Source: Alteromonas sp. ASW11-130 (GTDB lineage: Bacteria; Pseudomonadota; Gammaproteobacteria; Enterobacterales; Alteromonadaceae). Taken from it: 64,000 nt of DNA. The first letter of the stretch is position 1. Each line of letters opens with the position of its first letter. The notes beneath the pieces are model-generated. The model had not been told where the DNA came from, searched no databases, and worked only from the letters and a program-made list of their open reading frames with translations. Positions 10,401 through 19,187 of the stretch are shown piece by piece. The position numbers were made by a program, and so were the translations under genes. Location: contig NZ_JAPFRE010000027.1 of the NCBI RefSeq assembly GCF_026183735.1, positions 506,197-570,196 on the forward strand, given 5' to 3'.

Positions 10401-11427
10401 TTACATCCCTTTATAACGTTAATGCTGTTTTAAGAAGAAATCGTAACACCAACAAAGCTAAGAATTACGTTAACTATGCTTTGTGCAGCGTCTTAAATTA
10501 TTGTTTACTATTTTCTCGTATATTTGCAATGCTACGCTCAACGGTGAAATAAGTCTCGGTAGATTTTTCGCAGGCAGAAACATTACCTTTTTGCTAAATA
10601 CGTTAAAAACCTTCGCGTAACTGGTATAGCGAATCGAAAGGTTTTGCCAAACCTTCACAATCGCATAATTAACTACATAGAATTGGATAACATGCCGTAA
10701 TTGCAAAAAGATAAAGCAGAACGATTACAATGAGGCGAAAAAAAGCGGATGCCATTGCGGCTTCCTTTACCTTTTCTGTACCTTTTCTGGGGTTTGTTAA
10801 ACCGCAATTAAAAGATGTCGGTGTGTATTGGTGGGGTTAAGATGGATTCAATTGTGAGAAGTGAGAAGTGAGAAGTGAGAAGTGAGAAGTGAGAACATTC
10901 AGTTTCACCACGAACGATACCACTTCTTTACCTTCACTTCCTCAATATTGAACCTTCCATCCGTTTAAACTGCCCGTAGTAAACCTGCTTCGGTAACGTG
11001 TAAACGGCGGTAAACCCTTAAATCAGCTTATTTTAATGCTGATCCTTACATTGGGTAAATGCATCTGTTGCTTCAATGTAAAGCGTTATGAAATGAATAA
11101 ATAGTATTCATATAAACAGTTGAATTATTGCATAAAACAATCCAGTTTTGAGCTATTTTCCTATAATTGAAAGTTTGAGTTGAGAGAGCGAAAATACTGT
11201 TTTAATAAGCCAGCCTGTTATGGCGATCATGGCCTTGGACTGCAATGATGACACTTCGTAGTTATTTTGCGATGGCACGTTGCGACAGGATATGACGCAG
11301 AGTAGACTGGCAGTTTAACAACTGGCTGATATGCTAATTACGACACTTCCCCCCAAATTAGAGTGACAGTTTTCTTTTGATCACACGAAACCACGTAAAT
11401 GCCTTTAAACTAGTTTAAGATTCTGAC
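10401..11427. other. Gene-free stretch of about 1 kb
   Basis: I find no convincing gene here. A 78-codon frame on the minus strand (10470-10706) has no family resemblance and no good start. A 36-codon frame at 10730-10840 (+) begins MRRKKADAIAAS but lacks a ribosome-binding site. The region holds the GTGAGAA heptamer array (10854-10895) and, at 11241-11370, DNA that may derive from a mobile element: two copies of GACACTTC (11250 and 11342) and a run of C. Confidence 0.6.
10854..10895. repeat. Heptanucleotide tandem array (GTGAGAA)x6
   Basis: Six perfect head-to-tail copies of the 7-base unit GTGAGAA, in an intergenic region about 450 bases from the nearest likely gene. It is a variant of the GTRARAA unit seen elsewhere in the window as GTAAAAA. 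Period 7 changes reading phase with every added or lost copy, but no gene reads through it here. Confidence 0.95.
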
Positions 11428-12429
11428 TTACTTCTTAACACCCTTACTTTTTAGTTTTGCTTTATCATCATCACTTAAAAAGGCTTGCTCCACTGCGTTT
11501 AATTGAATTGTGGCCAGCTCTTCTTTAGTAAATCCAATAACGTCATAGGCAACTCTATACTCGTGCTCTAAATCAATCGCCGAGACGCCCGGGTCATCAG
11601 TATTCAAGGTTACCTTAATGCCGCGGTGAAAAAATGACTTCATGGGGTGATTTGCTGTATCAACCAAAGTGGTCGTTTGATAATTGGAAGTAGGACAACT
11701 CTCTATACCAATTTGATTTTCGGCAAGATAGTCTAATAACTCGTCATCATTTTGGGCTGCTACGCCATGGCCTATTCTGCTAGCGCCTAATAAGCGAATG
11801 GCGTTCCATATACTATCACTTCCTGCGGCCTCACCTGCGTGAACAGTAATTGCCCACCCTGCCCTTTGTGCTTGGTTGAAATGCTGACTGAATAATGGCG
11901 CCGGATAACCTGCTTCATCGCCCGCTAAATCTAAAGCGACGATATGATCCTTGTGCGCTAATAATGCCTGAAGTTCTAGCTCACAACAATCTACCCCAAA
12001 GGTCCGGCTTAAAATACCAATCAAATTTGCCTTCACACCGAACTCTTTTTGACCGTCTTTTACCCCGTTGATGACTGCTTCCACAACAGCGTCAACCGGA
12101 AGCTTATGTGCGTGAGCCATGTAATAGGGAGAAAAGCGCAGCTCAACATAGTCGAGCGATTCATTCTTAGCATCCTGCACATTTTCATATGCAATACGAT
12201 AACATGCGTCCAAATCGGCAAGTACCGATACGCCATAGTCAAGTTTCTTTAAGAAAGCCAATAAATCACTTGTACGATCACGTATCTGCACGCTATCAGC
12301 TAATTGCGCTAAATTGTCTACCGGCAATGGAATATTATGCTGTTGTGCAAGCTCCCAGATAGTGGCGGGCCTGATATTGCCATCTAAATGGCGATGTAAG
12401 TCAATGACAGGTAGAGTGTAATCTATCAT
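11428..12429 (-). CDS. add: Adenosine deaminase
   Basis: The 333-residue length equals E. coli Add, and the proteins align along their length as I recall the latter (opening [21 protein letters not shown]). Zinc ligands are His12 and His14 in the HxH motif, His197 in VHAGE and Asp278 in NTDDP; Glu200 is the proton donor. It hydrolyses adenosine and deoxyadenosine to inosine and deoxyinosine for purine salvage in the cytoplasm. It starts one base after the stop of the upstream LuxR-type response regulator gene, so both are on one transcript, an unusual partner for a salvage enzyme. The gene is followed by the 1 kb gene-free stretch. Confidence 0.96.
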   Translation of the reverse strand: MIDYTLPVIDLHRHLDGNIRPATIWELAQQHNIPLPVDNLAQLADSVQIRDRTSDLLAFLKKLDYGVSVLADLDACYRIAYENVQDAKNESLDYVELRFSPYYMAHAHKLPVDAVVEAVINGVKDGQKEFGVKANLIGILSRTFGVDCCELELQALLAHKDHIVALDLAGDEAGYPAPLFSQHFNQAQRAGWAITVHAGEAAGSDSIWNAIRLLGASRIGHGVAAQNDDELLDYLAENQIGIESCPTSNYQTTTLVDTANHPMKSFFHRGIKVTLNTDDPGVSAIDLEHEYRVAYDVIGFTKEELATIQLNAVEQAFLSDDDKAKLKSKGVKK

Positions 12430-12430
12430 G

Positions 12431-13066
12431 TTAAATCAATTGCAATTTTGACATTATCAGTACTGCTTGTGTGCGTGTTTTGATATCGAGTGTACGTAAT
12501 ACCGCACTTATGTGTGCTTTAACCGTGGCTTCAGTTACATTCATCTTTTCCGCGATCTGGCGATTCATTAATCCGGTATGCAAATGTTGAAGCACTTCTA
12601 TTTGTTTACCTGTAAGACTTCTAAAACGATAGAGAATATCAACTAAACTGGTATCTACATGCTTAATTTCATCCTCCATTGCTTCTGGCAACCACTTTTC
12701 GCCATTTTTTAGAGCCATGATCGCTTCTGCTACCTGAGCAATGGAACCTGATTTTGGAATAAAAGCACTGGCGCCTAAATCCATTACTAACGCCACCACT
12801 TCTGCTCCTTCCGTTGCAGAAATAACTGCGATAGGAATTTTAGGATACTTTTCGCGTAGCGTGATCAGCCCGTTGAAGTAGGCACATCCAGGCATGATTA
12901 GATCGAGTAAAATTAGCTCAATATTGGGATGCTCTTGCAAAGTCGAGAGCATGCTCTCCAAATTATCAGCCTGGTACATGATTGAATCAGGAAAGTGCGG
13001 TTGCAGAGCCGACATCATCGCTTCCCTGAATAGCGGATGATCATCTGCAATTAATAGTTGAGTCAT
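12431..13066 (-). CDS. LuxR/NarL-type response regulator
   Basis: A 211-residue two-domain regulator. The receiver domain (about residues 1-120) has the acidic pocket ADD at 7-9 and the phosphorylation site Asp55 in [10 protein letters not shown]; the conserved Lys is in FIPKSG. The C-terminal LuxR-type helix-turn-helix (about 145-207) has [25 protein letters not shown] and [13 protein letters not shown]. Proteins of this form dimerise on phosphorylation and bind DNA. No sensor kinase is adjacent, so it is an orphan here. It is followed by add after one base and could regulate its own operon. The upstream region faces cmoA. Confidence 0.85.
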   Translation of the reverse strand: MTQLLIADDHPLFREAMMSALQPHFPDSIMYQADNLESMLSTLQEHPNIELILLDLIMPGCAYFNGLITLREKYPKIPIAVISATEGAEVVALVMDLGASAFIPKSGSIAQVAEAIMALKNGEKWLPEAMEDEIKHVDTSLVDILYRFRSLTGKQIEVLQHLHTGLMNRQIAEKMNVTEATVKAHISAVLRTLDIKTRTQAVLIMSKLQLI

Positions 13067-13235
13067 TCAAAATTCTGTCAGCTATATTCTAATTGACTTA
13101 GGGTAATACTTATGTGGTGCAAGATGAAGGCTTAAGTCGAAATTGTTTCGAGGTTTTTATACTAATTTATGAAAAATTTGGCAAACGGTTGTAAGCAGGT
13201 AAAATAAGCCCCCCCTCAAATTAGCGGTGACCATA

Positions 13236-13970
13236 ATGGCAAACAAACCGGACAAAATATTCGCGACACCCATGCAGTCAGTTAATGATTTTGCGTTTGA
13301 CGAAGCCGTTGCAGACGTTTTCCCTGATATGATTCAACGTTCTGTACCTGGCTACGAGTCAATCATTCATACAATTGGTGAAATTGCCAGCCGTCACGTC
13401 ACTACTCATTCAAGAGTTTATGACCTTGGAGCATCGTTGGGGGCCGCCAGTCTATCAATTGCGCGGGCCACATCTCATCATCCCTGTGAGATCATTGCTG
13501 TGGATAATTCCGAAGCCATGACCGATCGATGCAAGCGTATTGTCGCTGGCTTTTCGCTACCAAATCCAATTAAGGTGGTATGTGATGATATTCAAAACAT
13601 ACACATAGAAAACGCGTCAATGGTAGTAATGAATTTTACTATGCAATTTATTCCCCCCAATGACAGGATAGCCATGCTGACAAAGATTTTTGATGGGCTA
13701 AACCCTGGGGGGGTATTAGTTCTCTCCGAAAAGATTAGTCACCCGTCTGAAGCTGGTAACGAACTGCTTATCGATTTGCATCACCAATTTAAACGCAACA
13801 ATGGCTATAGTGAACTAGAGATAAGCCAAAAGCGAGCGGCACTGGAAAACGTAATGCTTATTGATACATTTAGTGACCATGAGCAAAGGCTACATAAGGT
13901 AGGCTTTGCAGATGTAGTAATGTGGTTTAAGTGTTATAACTTCACCTCACTTGTCGCCATTAAGTCTTAA
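13236..13970 (+). CDS. cmoA: Carboxy-S-adenosyl-L-methionine synthase CmoA
   Basis: The product is 244 residues from ATG 13236; the alternative GTG at 13227 is less likely because the ATG start aligns with E. coli CmoA. Strong matches are [24 protein letters not shown], the SAM-binding [17 protein letters not shown] (Ala where E. coli has Cys) and [23 protein letters not shown]. CmoA converts SAM and prephenate to carboxy-SAM, which CmoB uses to modify uridine 34 of tRNAs to cmo5U. The cmoB start lies 22 bases after the cmoA stop, so they form an operon. Confidence 0.93.
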   Translation: MANKPDKIFATPMQSVNDFAFDEAVADVFPDMIQRSVPGYESIIHTIGEIASRHVTTHSRVYDLGASLGAASLSIARATSHHPCEIIAVDNSEAMTDRCKRIVAGFSLPNPIKVVCDDIQNIHIENASMVVMNFTMQFIPPNDRIAMLTKIFDGLNPGGVLVLSEKISHPSEAGNELLIDLHHQFKRNNGYSELEISQKRAALENVMLIDTFSDHEQRLHKVGFADVVMWFKCYNFTSLVAIKS

Positions 13971-13992
13971 AGAAAAAAGGTATAGACTACTA

Positions 13993-14976
13993 ATGAGTCG
14001 TTTACATGATATCTGGTTCTCAGAGTGCTACCAGGATTTACTTAACTCGCCTTTAGCCCATTGGCTACAAACACTTCCAGCACAACTCGAGTATTGGCAG
14101 CGCAATGAATTACATGGCGAGTTCAATAAATGGTGTAAGCTACTTAAAAAGTTACCTGAGACTCATCCAAGCCATGTCGATTTGGTCGATAGTGTAACTA
14201 TAGGCAAAGTAGAAGACATTACAGAATACGCTCAAAAACAGATTACTGGGTTGTTGAAGCAATTTATGCCGTGGCGGAAAGGACCTTTCTTCGTGCATGA
14301 CATACATGTTGATACAGAATGGCGATCAGATTGGAAATGGGAGCGTGTCTTGCCGCATATTTCCCCCCTTGCAAATCGTTACGTATTAGATGTCGGTTGC
14401 GGTAGCGGTTATCATATGTGGAGAATGCTCGGAGCAGGTGCGAAAGGCGTTTACGGCATAGACCCAACTCAGCTGTTTCTTATCCAATTTCATGCTATTA
14501 AGCATTTTATCCCGCAGCGGCAGATTCATTTTCTACCAATAGGGATAGAACAAATGCAGCCGCTTAATGCGTTTGATACTGTATTTTCAATGGGCGTGCT
14601 ATATCATCGCAAGGATCCCCTGGCGTTTTTAAACCAACTAAAACACCAGTTGCGTAAAGGCGGCGAATTGATACTCGAAACCTTAGTAGTAGAAGGTGAT
14701 CAGAACACTGTGATGATGGCGGGTGAACGCTATGCGCAAATGCGTAATGTTTGGTTTCTCCCAAGTGTTGAAGCGCTTAAAGTCTGGTTAACCCGATTAG
14801 GTTTTGAAGATATCAAGGCGGTTGACGTAAACACTACCTCGTTAGAAGAACAACGTAGTACGGAGTGGATGACCAATAACTCGTTAAAGGATTTTCTTGA
14901 CCCTAACGATGTATCTAAGACGATTGAAGGGGCCCCCGCACCTAAACGCGCGGTGTTAATAGCAACTCGAAGTTGA
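13993..14976 (+). CDS. cmoB: tRNA U34 carboxymethyltransferase CmoB
   Basis: A 327-residue protein (E. coli CmoB 323). The signature stretches [32 protein letters not shown], the SAM-fold motif [15 protein letters not shown] and IDPTQLFL are present, as is [13 protein letters not shown] at the end. It transfers the carboxymethyl group of carboxy-SAM to 5-hydroxyuridine 34 in tRNA. I chose ATG 13993, which aligns with the family N terminus; the in-frame TTG at 13951 would overlap cmoA. The 3' end is followed by a GNRA-type hairpin (CGCAGC, loop GAAA, GCTGCG at 15017-15032) with no T tract. Confidence 0.94.
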   Translation: MSRLHDIWFSECYQDLLNSPLAHWLQTLPAQLEYWQRNELHGEFNKWCKLLKKLPETHPSHVDLVDSVTIGKVEDITEYAQKQITGLLKQFMPWRKGPFFVHDIHVDTEWRSDWKWERVLPHISPLANRYVLDVGCGSGYHMWRMLGAGAKGVYGIDPTQLFLIQFHAIKHFIPQRQIHFLPIGIEQMQPLNAFDTVFSMGVLYHRKDPLAFLNQLKHQLRKGGELILETLVVEGDQNTVMMAGERYAQMRNVWFLPSVEALKVWLTRLGFEDIKAVDVNTTSLEEQRSTEWMTNNSLKDFLDPNDVSKTIEGAPAPKRAVLIATRS

Positions 14977-15133
14977 TTAAACGATGAAGCTATAGGCTCG
15001 CAATACACCCCAAAACCGCAGCGAAAGCTGCGCTCCCCCATTAACTGCTAATATTCTATTCAAATTACGTACATGTTACTTATACCCACGAACGTGATAG
15101 TGTACTTTGAATCGAATGGGAGTAAATCCTTAC

Positions 15134-15167
15134 CTTGAAAGTGCGTAGCGGGCTACACACTTTCAAG
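15134..15167. repeat. 34-bp near-perfect inverted repeat
   Basis: Arms CTTGAAAGTG and CACTTTCAAG (10 bp) enclose an inner stem GTAGC/GCTAC, separated by one mismatched pair on each side, so 15 of 16 pairs match. The central spacer is only two bases. No T tract follows, so it is not a normal terminator. Confidence 0.85.
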
Positions 15168-15410
15168 ATCGCCTAAACTTGTTTTCACCCGATGCTTACC
15201 GCTATGGTAAGAAGGTTAAACACTTTACGAAGCCTGAAAAGAATATCAATAGAAAACAAAACGGCCGTCCAGGAATGAACCGGGTTTGGGTATGGCTCAG
15301 AAAATAAAATTGTAACTACTGCGCCAGTTGCGTAACTAAACAAACCGTCTAAACAGTCGTTAGGCAGGCCATCAAATGAGCGACACATTAATGAGGCCGT
15401 TTAAACAAGT

Positions 15411-15427
15411 ATGATGCTACGCATCAT
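15411..15427. repeat. Short hairpin
   Basis: A perfect 7-bp stem ATGATGC/GCATCAT with a TAC loop. It shares the GCTACGCA core word with the larger inverted repeat 270 bases upstream. Function unknown. Confidence 0.7.
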
Positions 15428-15664
15428 CGCATTGGAATAAGCAAGCGTCTTTTTATGATATGTACTCACTTCACCAATGCCTAGCATGCTTATGCACTCC
15501 TATTATCATCTCGCCTACCGTAGCTTTATATTTCAACGGTATCCAAAAATCAAATGTGCAGATATACAAAGAAAATATGGCGTAGTTGTTACAGGAGGAC
15601 AATACTTACCTCGTACGGATACGCGTTTGGCTGTCGGTGCTGACAATAACTTTCTACAATAAAA

Positions 15665-15690
15665 TATCGATTTCTGTAAAAAAATCGATA
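15665..15690. repeat. 9-bp inverted repeat
   Basis: Arms TATCGATTT and AAATCGATA flank an 8-base loop. AT-rich, intergenic, no T tract beyond the stem. Confidence 0.7.
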
Positions 15691-15704
15691 ATCAGCAAGA
15701 CCAG

Positions 15705-15739
15705 ATTTGGAACTTGATTTGATTTTGGAACTTGATTTG
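15705..15739. repeat. Tandem duplication, period 17-18
   Basis: Two adjacent copies of ATTTGGAACTTGATTTG; the second has one extra T in the leading T run. Intergenic. Confidence 0.9.
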
Positions 15740-15790
15740 ATGATACATCCTTCTTTATTGCGTTTTGGTGATGGTCCCTAAAGAAATTTC

Positions 15791-15819
15791 GAGAGTAGAT
15801 ATTTTGAGAGTAGATTTTT
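15791..15819. repeat. Tandem duplication, period 15
   Basis: Two copies of GAGAGTAGAT followed by an A/T tail (15791-15805 and 15806-15819), about 50 bases after the previous duplication. Confidence 0.85.
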
Positions 15820-16209
15820 ACGTCTAAATACTCATAATTTTCCAAACGTTAAGGGATAATTTGCTAACCGGAGGCTACCTTTTGCTACATGATTTAGGAT
15901 GCAGAACAATTAAGTCATGTTTAACACTGGCGGATGCTCATACACAAGCCATTGTCTAATAACTGTTCTGAGTCGTGTTGTCGAACTCGCTTACATTGTC
16001 ATTAAAAGGGACCTCGAGAGTGTTAAGCCGATAATGAAAAAAAATTTTTTTGTATTAATAGAAAGGATTTTATTAACATATGTAAAAGTAACAGTGATTC
16101 GTACGTAATCGCTCCCAGACTTTTTCTTCTTTCAATTTTCGCAATTGGCACATTTGTTGTAATCTTAACGTATTGATTTTGTGCATCAGAATCACCAAAA
16201 GGTTGCATT

Positions 16210-17097
16210 ATGGATTTAAGCGGTTTTCTTGCTCGTCACCAGCTTCCTGAAACATATAGGGAGGTTGCACAAAAATGGTTCGTGCCACTAGCCGAATCCA
16301 TTATGTTGCAGCTAAAGGGTGCAGGGCGCCCATTTTTTGTGGGTATTAATGGGTGTCAGGGGTCAGGCAAGTCAACATTAACTGAGTTTCTTTCCGAATA
16401 TTTGTGTACGACGCATCAACTCAATGTCGCTTGTATGTCTCTGGACGACTTTTATCTAAGCCAAATCGAACGTGTAGATCTTGCAGAAACTATCCACCCT
16501 TTACTAAGAACGCGTGGTGTACCAGGCACTCATGACGTTACCCTGATGAACAATGTGTTCACGCAATTAAAAGCTGACGGTGAAGTTGCCCTCCCCCGAT
16601 TCAATAAAGCAGATGATAACCCTTTCCCTCAAGAGACTTGGCCGGTGATCAATACGCCGCCGGACATCGTTATAGTAGAGGGATGGTGTTGGGGGGTGCC
16701 GCCGCAATTGGAACAAGATTTAGTTTCACCGATCAATACGCTAGAGGAAGCGGAAGACAGTGAAGGTATTTGGCGTAGATTTGTTAATCAACAATTAGCT
16801 GAACGCTATCAACCGCTTTTTGCGCAAATGAATTACTCCATTATGCTGAAAGGGTTATCGTTTGAGCATGTTTTTAGATGGCGATGCGAACAAGAACATA
16901 AACTCGCAGCTAAAACCTCAGCAAATAGTACTGCCATAATGACAGATGAACAAATTGCACGTTTTATCCAACATTATCAGCGTCTAACTGAACACAGTTT
17001 TCAAGCATTACCGCCATTATGTGATGTGGTATTTAAACTGGATGAAAATAGAAATATTGTCCACGTTAACACCGACAATAAACAGCGCAAACTATAA
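16210..17097 (+). CDS. D-glycerate 3-kinase (GLYK type)
   Basis: A 295-residue P-loop kinase of the plant-type glycerate kinase/YggC group. The Walker A motif GINGCQGSGKST lies at residues 45-56, SLDDFYL follows as the acidic strand, and RGVPGTHD, LPRFNKADDNPFP, VIVEGWCWG and FRWRCEQEHK match the family in order. The reaction is ATP plus D-glycerate to 3-phosphoglycerate. It leads a four-gene operon for glucosylglycerate; D-glycerate is a product of the phosphorylase encoded at the operon's end, so this kinase would recover the carbon. The start ATG has AAAAGG 7 bases upstream. The next gene follows after 39 bases that hold a heptamer repeat. Confidence 0.82.
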   Translation: MDLSGFLARHQLPETYREVAQKWFVPLAESIMLQLKGAGRPFFVGINGCQGSGKSTLTEFLSEYLCTTHQLNVACMSLDDFYLSQIERVDLAETIHPLLRTRGVPGTHDVTLMNNVFTQLKADGEVALPRFNKADDNPFPQETWPVINTPPDIVIVEGWCWGVPPQLEQDLVSPINTLEEAEDSEGIWRRFVNQQLAERYQPLFAQMNYSIMLKGLSFEHVFRWRCEQEHKLAAKTSANSTAIMTDEQIARFIQHYQRLTEHSFQALPPLCDVVFKLDENRNIVHVNTDNKQRKL

Positions 17098-17100
17098 AAT

Positions 17101-17128
17101 TAAAAAGTAAAAAGTAAAAAGTAAAAAG
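17101..17128. repeat. Heptanucleotide tandem array (TAAAAAG)x4
   Basis: Four perfect copies of TAAAAAG fill most of the gap between the glycerate kinase stop (17097) and the TTG start of the phosphatase (17137). The last copy plus the next base gives AAAAAGG, which is the only ribosome-binding-like sequence for the downstream gene. Copy-number change would alter the operon spacer, and each copy contains TAA. Confidence 0.95.
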
Positions 17129-17136
17129 GTACGCAT

Positions 17137-17949
17137 TTGAAAACGGTTATATTTACAGATATGGATGGCACTCTACTCGACCACGAAACATACAGTTTTG
17201 TACCAGCGAAGCCCACGCTGGCCAAGCTCGCTGAGCTAGGTGTTCCGGTTATCCCCACCACCAGCAAAACCTTTGCAGAACTTATAGATTTAAGAATAAC
17301 CATTGGGCTGAATGGCCCTTTTATAATTGAAAATGGTGCCGCTATTTATATACCTCATGGTTTTTTCAAACAAAAACCCGCGGGTACCACATGGCAAGAC
17401 GGATTTTGGTGTAAAACCTTTATTTCTTCTAAAGGCTATTGGTTAAAACAGCTTGATATAGCTAAGTTAGAATTTGCCGGCGAGTTTAACCACTTCAGCA
17501 ACATGGATATCAGTGAAATTCAACAAGCGACGGGTTTAGATGAGCTTTCAGCCGCTAAAGCAGCACAACGACAATTCGGCGAGCCTGTGTTGTGGACGGG
17601 GTCGGCGGAACGCAAACGATCATTTCTTGATGAAATGACTCAAAGAGGTGCCCATCCGTTAGAAGGGGGGCGCTTTATCCATATTTCTGGCGACTGCAAT
17701 AAAGGCGCCGCGCTTACCTGGTTTATGGAGGAATATCAGCGTCAAGTTGGGGAAGCTACCCAAGCCATTGCGCTCGGAGACGGTAAAAATGACATCGCTA
17801 TGCTCGAGGCTTCTGATATTGCTGTACGAATAGCATCCAATCACCACCAACCACCTGAGCTAGATAAAGAAGACAACGTATACACAAGCACTCTCACTGG
17901 TCCTGAAGGCTGGCGGGAAATGGTAAATCAACTTGTATTAGAAATATAG
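17137..17949 (+). CDS. Glucosyl/mannosyl-3-phosphoglycerate phosphatase (HAD family)
   Basis: A 270-residue HAD hydrolase of the MpgP/YedP group. Motif I is FTDMDGTLLD with nucleophile Asp8 and acid Asp10; PTTSKT is motif II; HISGDCNKG and ALGDGKNDIAML supply motifs III and IV. The small cap domain of the group lies between. The family removes the phosphate from mannosyl- or glucosyl-3-phosphoglycerate. Because the next gene encodes a GT81-type synthase, I infer glucosyl-3-phosphoglycerate as substrate and glucosylglycerate as product. The start is a rare TTG, placed directly before the conserved motif I, so a later start is not possible. It ends 11 bases before the synthase. Confidence 0.8.
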   Translation: MKTVIFTDMDGTLLDHETYSFVPAKPTLAKLAELGVPVIPTTSKTFAELIDLRITIGLNGPFIIENGAAIYIPHGFFKQKPAGTTWQDGFWCKTFISSKGYWLKQLDIAKLEFAGEFNHFSNMDISEIQQATGLDELSAAKAAQRQFGEPVLWTGSAERKRSFLDEMTQRGAHPLEGGRFIHISGDCNKGAALTWFMEEYQRQVGEATQAIALGDGKNDIAMLEASDIAVRIASNHHQPPELDKEDNVYTSTLTGPEGWREMVNQLVLEI

Positions 17950-17960
17950 CTGGAGCGCTA

Positions 17961-19184
17961 ATGGCCGATTTTCACCAAAATGGTATTGTAACTACCCTTC
18001 ACAACTTGGCAAACCGCCCTACTGAGGAGATGGAAGCGGACTTATTACGGTTTTCTCAAAAACGTCCGATGGCACTTATCCTACCTTCTCTCTTTTCTGA
18101 ACTTGAGGGCGAAGCACTACCTCGAATTGTTGAAGAGTTAACGAACGTACCTTATTTGTCCGAAATTGTGATAGGCCTGGATAGGGCTACTGAAAAACAA
18201 TATCAACATGCATTAACGTTTTTTTCTTCTTTGCCGCAGCACCACCGAATACTTTGGAATGACGGTCCTCGCTTACAGGCACTGGACAAAGAGTTAGCCG
18301 ATTTAGGATTAGCGCCTAAAGAACTTGGCAAGGGCCGAAATGTTTGGTACTGCATGGGCTATATTTTGGCTTCTAACCGCGCAGAATCTGTTGCTTTACA
18401 CGATTGCGATATTGTTACTTACGATCGGGATTTGTTGGCCCGTCTTATCTATCCTGTTGCTAATCCCATGTTTAATTACGAGTTCTGCAAGGGATATTAT
18501 GCCCGTGTAGCCAACGGTAAAATTAATGGTCGGGTTTCACGGTTGTTGGTTACCCCGTTATTAAGGGCCCTTAAACGCATTATTGGCGACAATGAATATT
18601 TAGAATACATGGACAGCTTTCGCTACCCCCTAGCTGGAGAATTTTCTTTCAGAAGAGATGTTTTAAGCGATATTCGCATACCTAGCGACTGGGGCCTTGA
18701 AATAGGTGTCTTATCAGAAATGCACAGAAATTACGCTCATAATCGTTTGTGCCAAGCTGATATTGCCGATATATATGACCACAAGCATCAGGATTTATCT
18801 CTTAATAATGATCAGGGTGGCTTATCAAAGATGTCTATCGACATTACTAAGGCTATTTTCCGTAAATTAGCCACCCAAGGCTTTTCGTTCAGTAATGAAA
18901 TGTTCCGTTCTGTTAAAGCGACCTATTTTAGAATTGCTTTAGATTTTATCGAAACCTATCACAATGATGCCATTATGAATGGCCTAACACACGATGTTCA
19001 TAACGAAGAAAAAGCAGTAGAAATGTTCGCCAGCAATATCATGAAGGCAGGACAAAGCTTTCTTGAAAATCCCATGGAAACACCGTTTATTCCCAGCTGG
19101 AACCGGGTTACCAGCGCCGTTCCAGACATTTTAGACCGATTATTGGAAGCGGTTGAAGCAGATACCTCTGAACATTTAGGGTAA
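17961..19184 (+). CDS. gpgS: Glucosyl-3-phosphoglycerate synthase (GT81-like)
   Basis: A 407-residue glycosyltransferase of the GT-A fold. Visible are IVIGLDRAT in the first Rossmann half, the segment LGKGRNVWYCMGYILA, the metal-binding DxD as DCD at residues 148-150, PLAGEFSFRRDVL and DWGLEIGVLSEM. This set matches the longer form of GT81 synthases that join NDP-glucose and 3-phosphoglycerate; mycobacterial GpgS is shorter. Mannosyl transfer by a related enzyme cannot be excluded, but the partner phosphorylase points to glucose. A GGAGCG ribosome-binding site precedes the ATG by 4 bases. It ends three bases before the phosphorylase gene. Confidence 0.72.
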   Translation: MADFHQNGIVTTLHNLANRPTEEMEADLLRFSQKRPMALILPSLFSELEGEALPRIVEELTNVPYLSEIVIGLDRATEKQYQHALTFFSSLPQHHRILWNDGPRLQALDKELADLGLAPKELGKGRNVWYCMGYILASNRAESVALHDCDIVTYDRDLLARLIYPVANPMFNYEFCKGYYARVANGKINGRVSRLLVTPLLRALKRIIGDNEYLEYMDSFRYPLAGEFSFRRDVLSDIRIPSDWGLEIGVLSEMHRNYAHNRLCQADIADIYDHKHQDLSLNNDQGGLSKMSIDITKAIFRKLATQGFSFSNEMFRSVKATYFRIALDFIETYHNDAIMNGLTHDVHNEEKAVEMFASNIMKAGQSFLENPMETPFIPSWNRVTSAVPDILDRLLEAVEADTSEHLG

Positions 19185-19187
19185 ATT

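Larger units (their letters stand above)
14977..16209. other. Gene-free stretch of about 1.2 kb, rich in hairpins and short duplications
   Basis: No frame here resembles a known protein or has a supported start. Frames of 60-67 codons exist on both strands (15185-15388 minus, 15477-15662 plus) without recognisable motifs. It contains inverted repeats at 15017-15032, 15134-15167, 15411-15427 and 15665-15690 and two tandem duplications (15705-15739, 15791-15819). The end must hold the promoter of the downstream operon, but I could not identify a convincing -35/-10 pair. Confidence 0.6.

Noticed and set aside
10470..10706. A 78-codon minus-strand frame in the 1 kb gap
   Set aside because: Rich in residues expected from AT-rich non-coding DNA, no start signal, no family resemblance.
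10854..10895. CRISPR array
   Set aside because: The repeat unit is 7 bases with no spacers, and no cas genes are nearby; it is a simple tandem repeat.
15185..15662. Frames of 67 (minus) and 61 (plus) codons in the gap before the glucosylglycerate operon
   Set aside because: Neither shows a motif, a signal peptide or a ribosome-binding site; the region is dominated by repeats.
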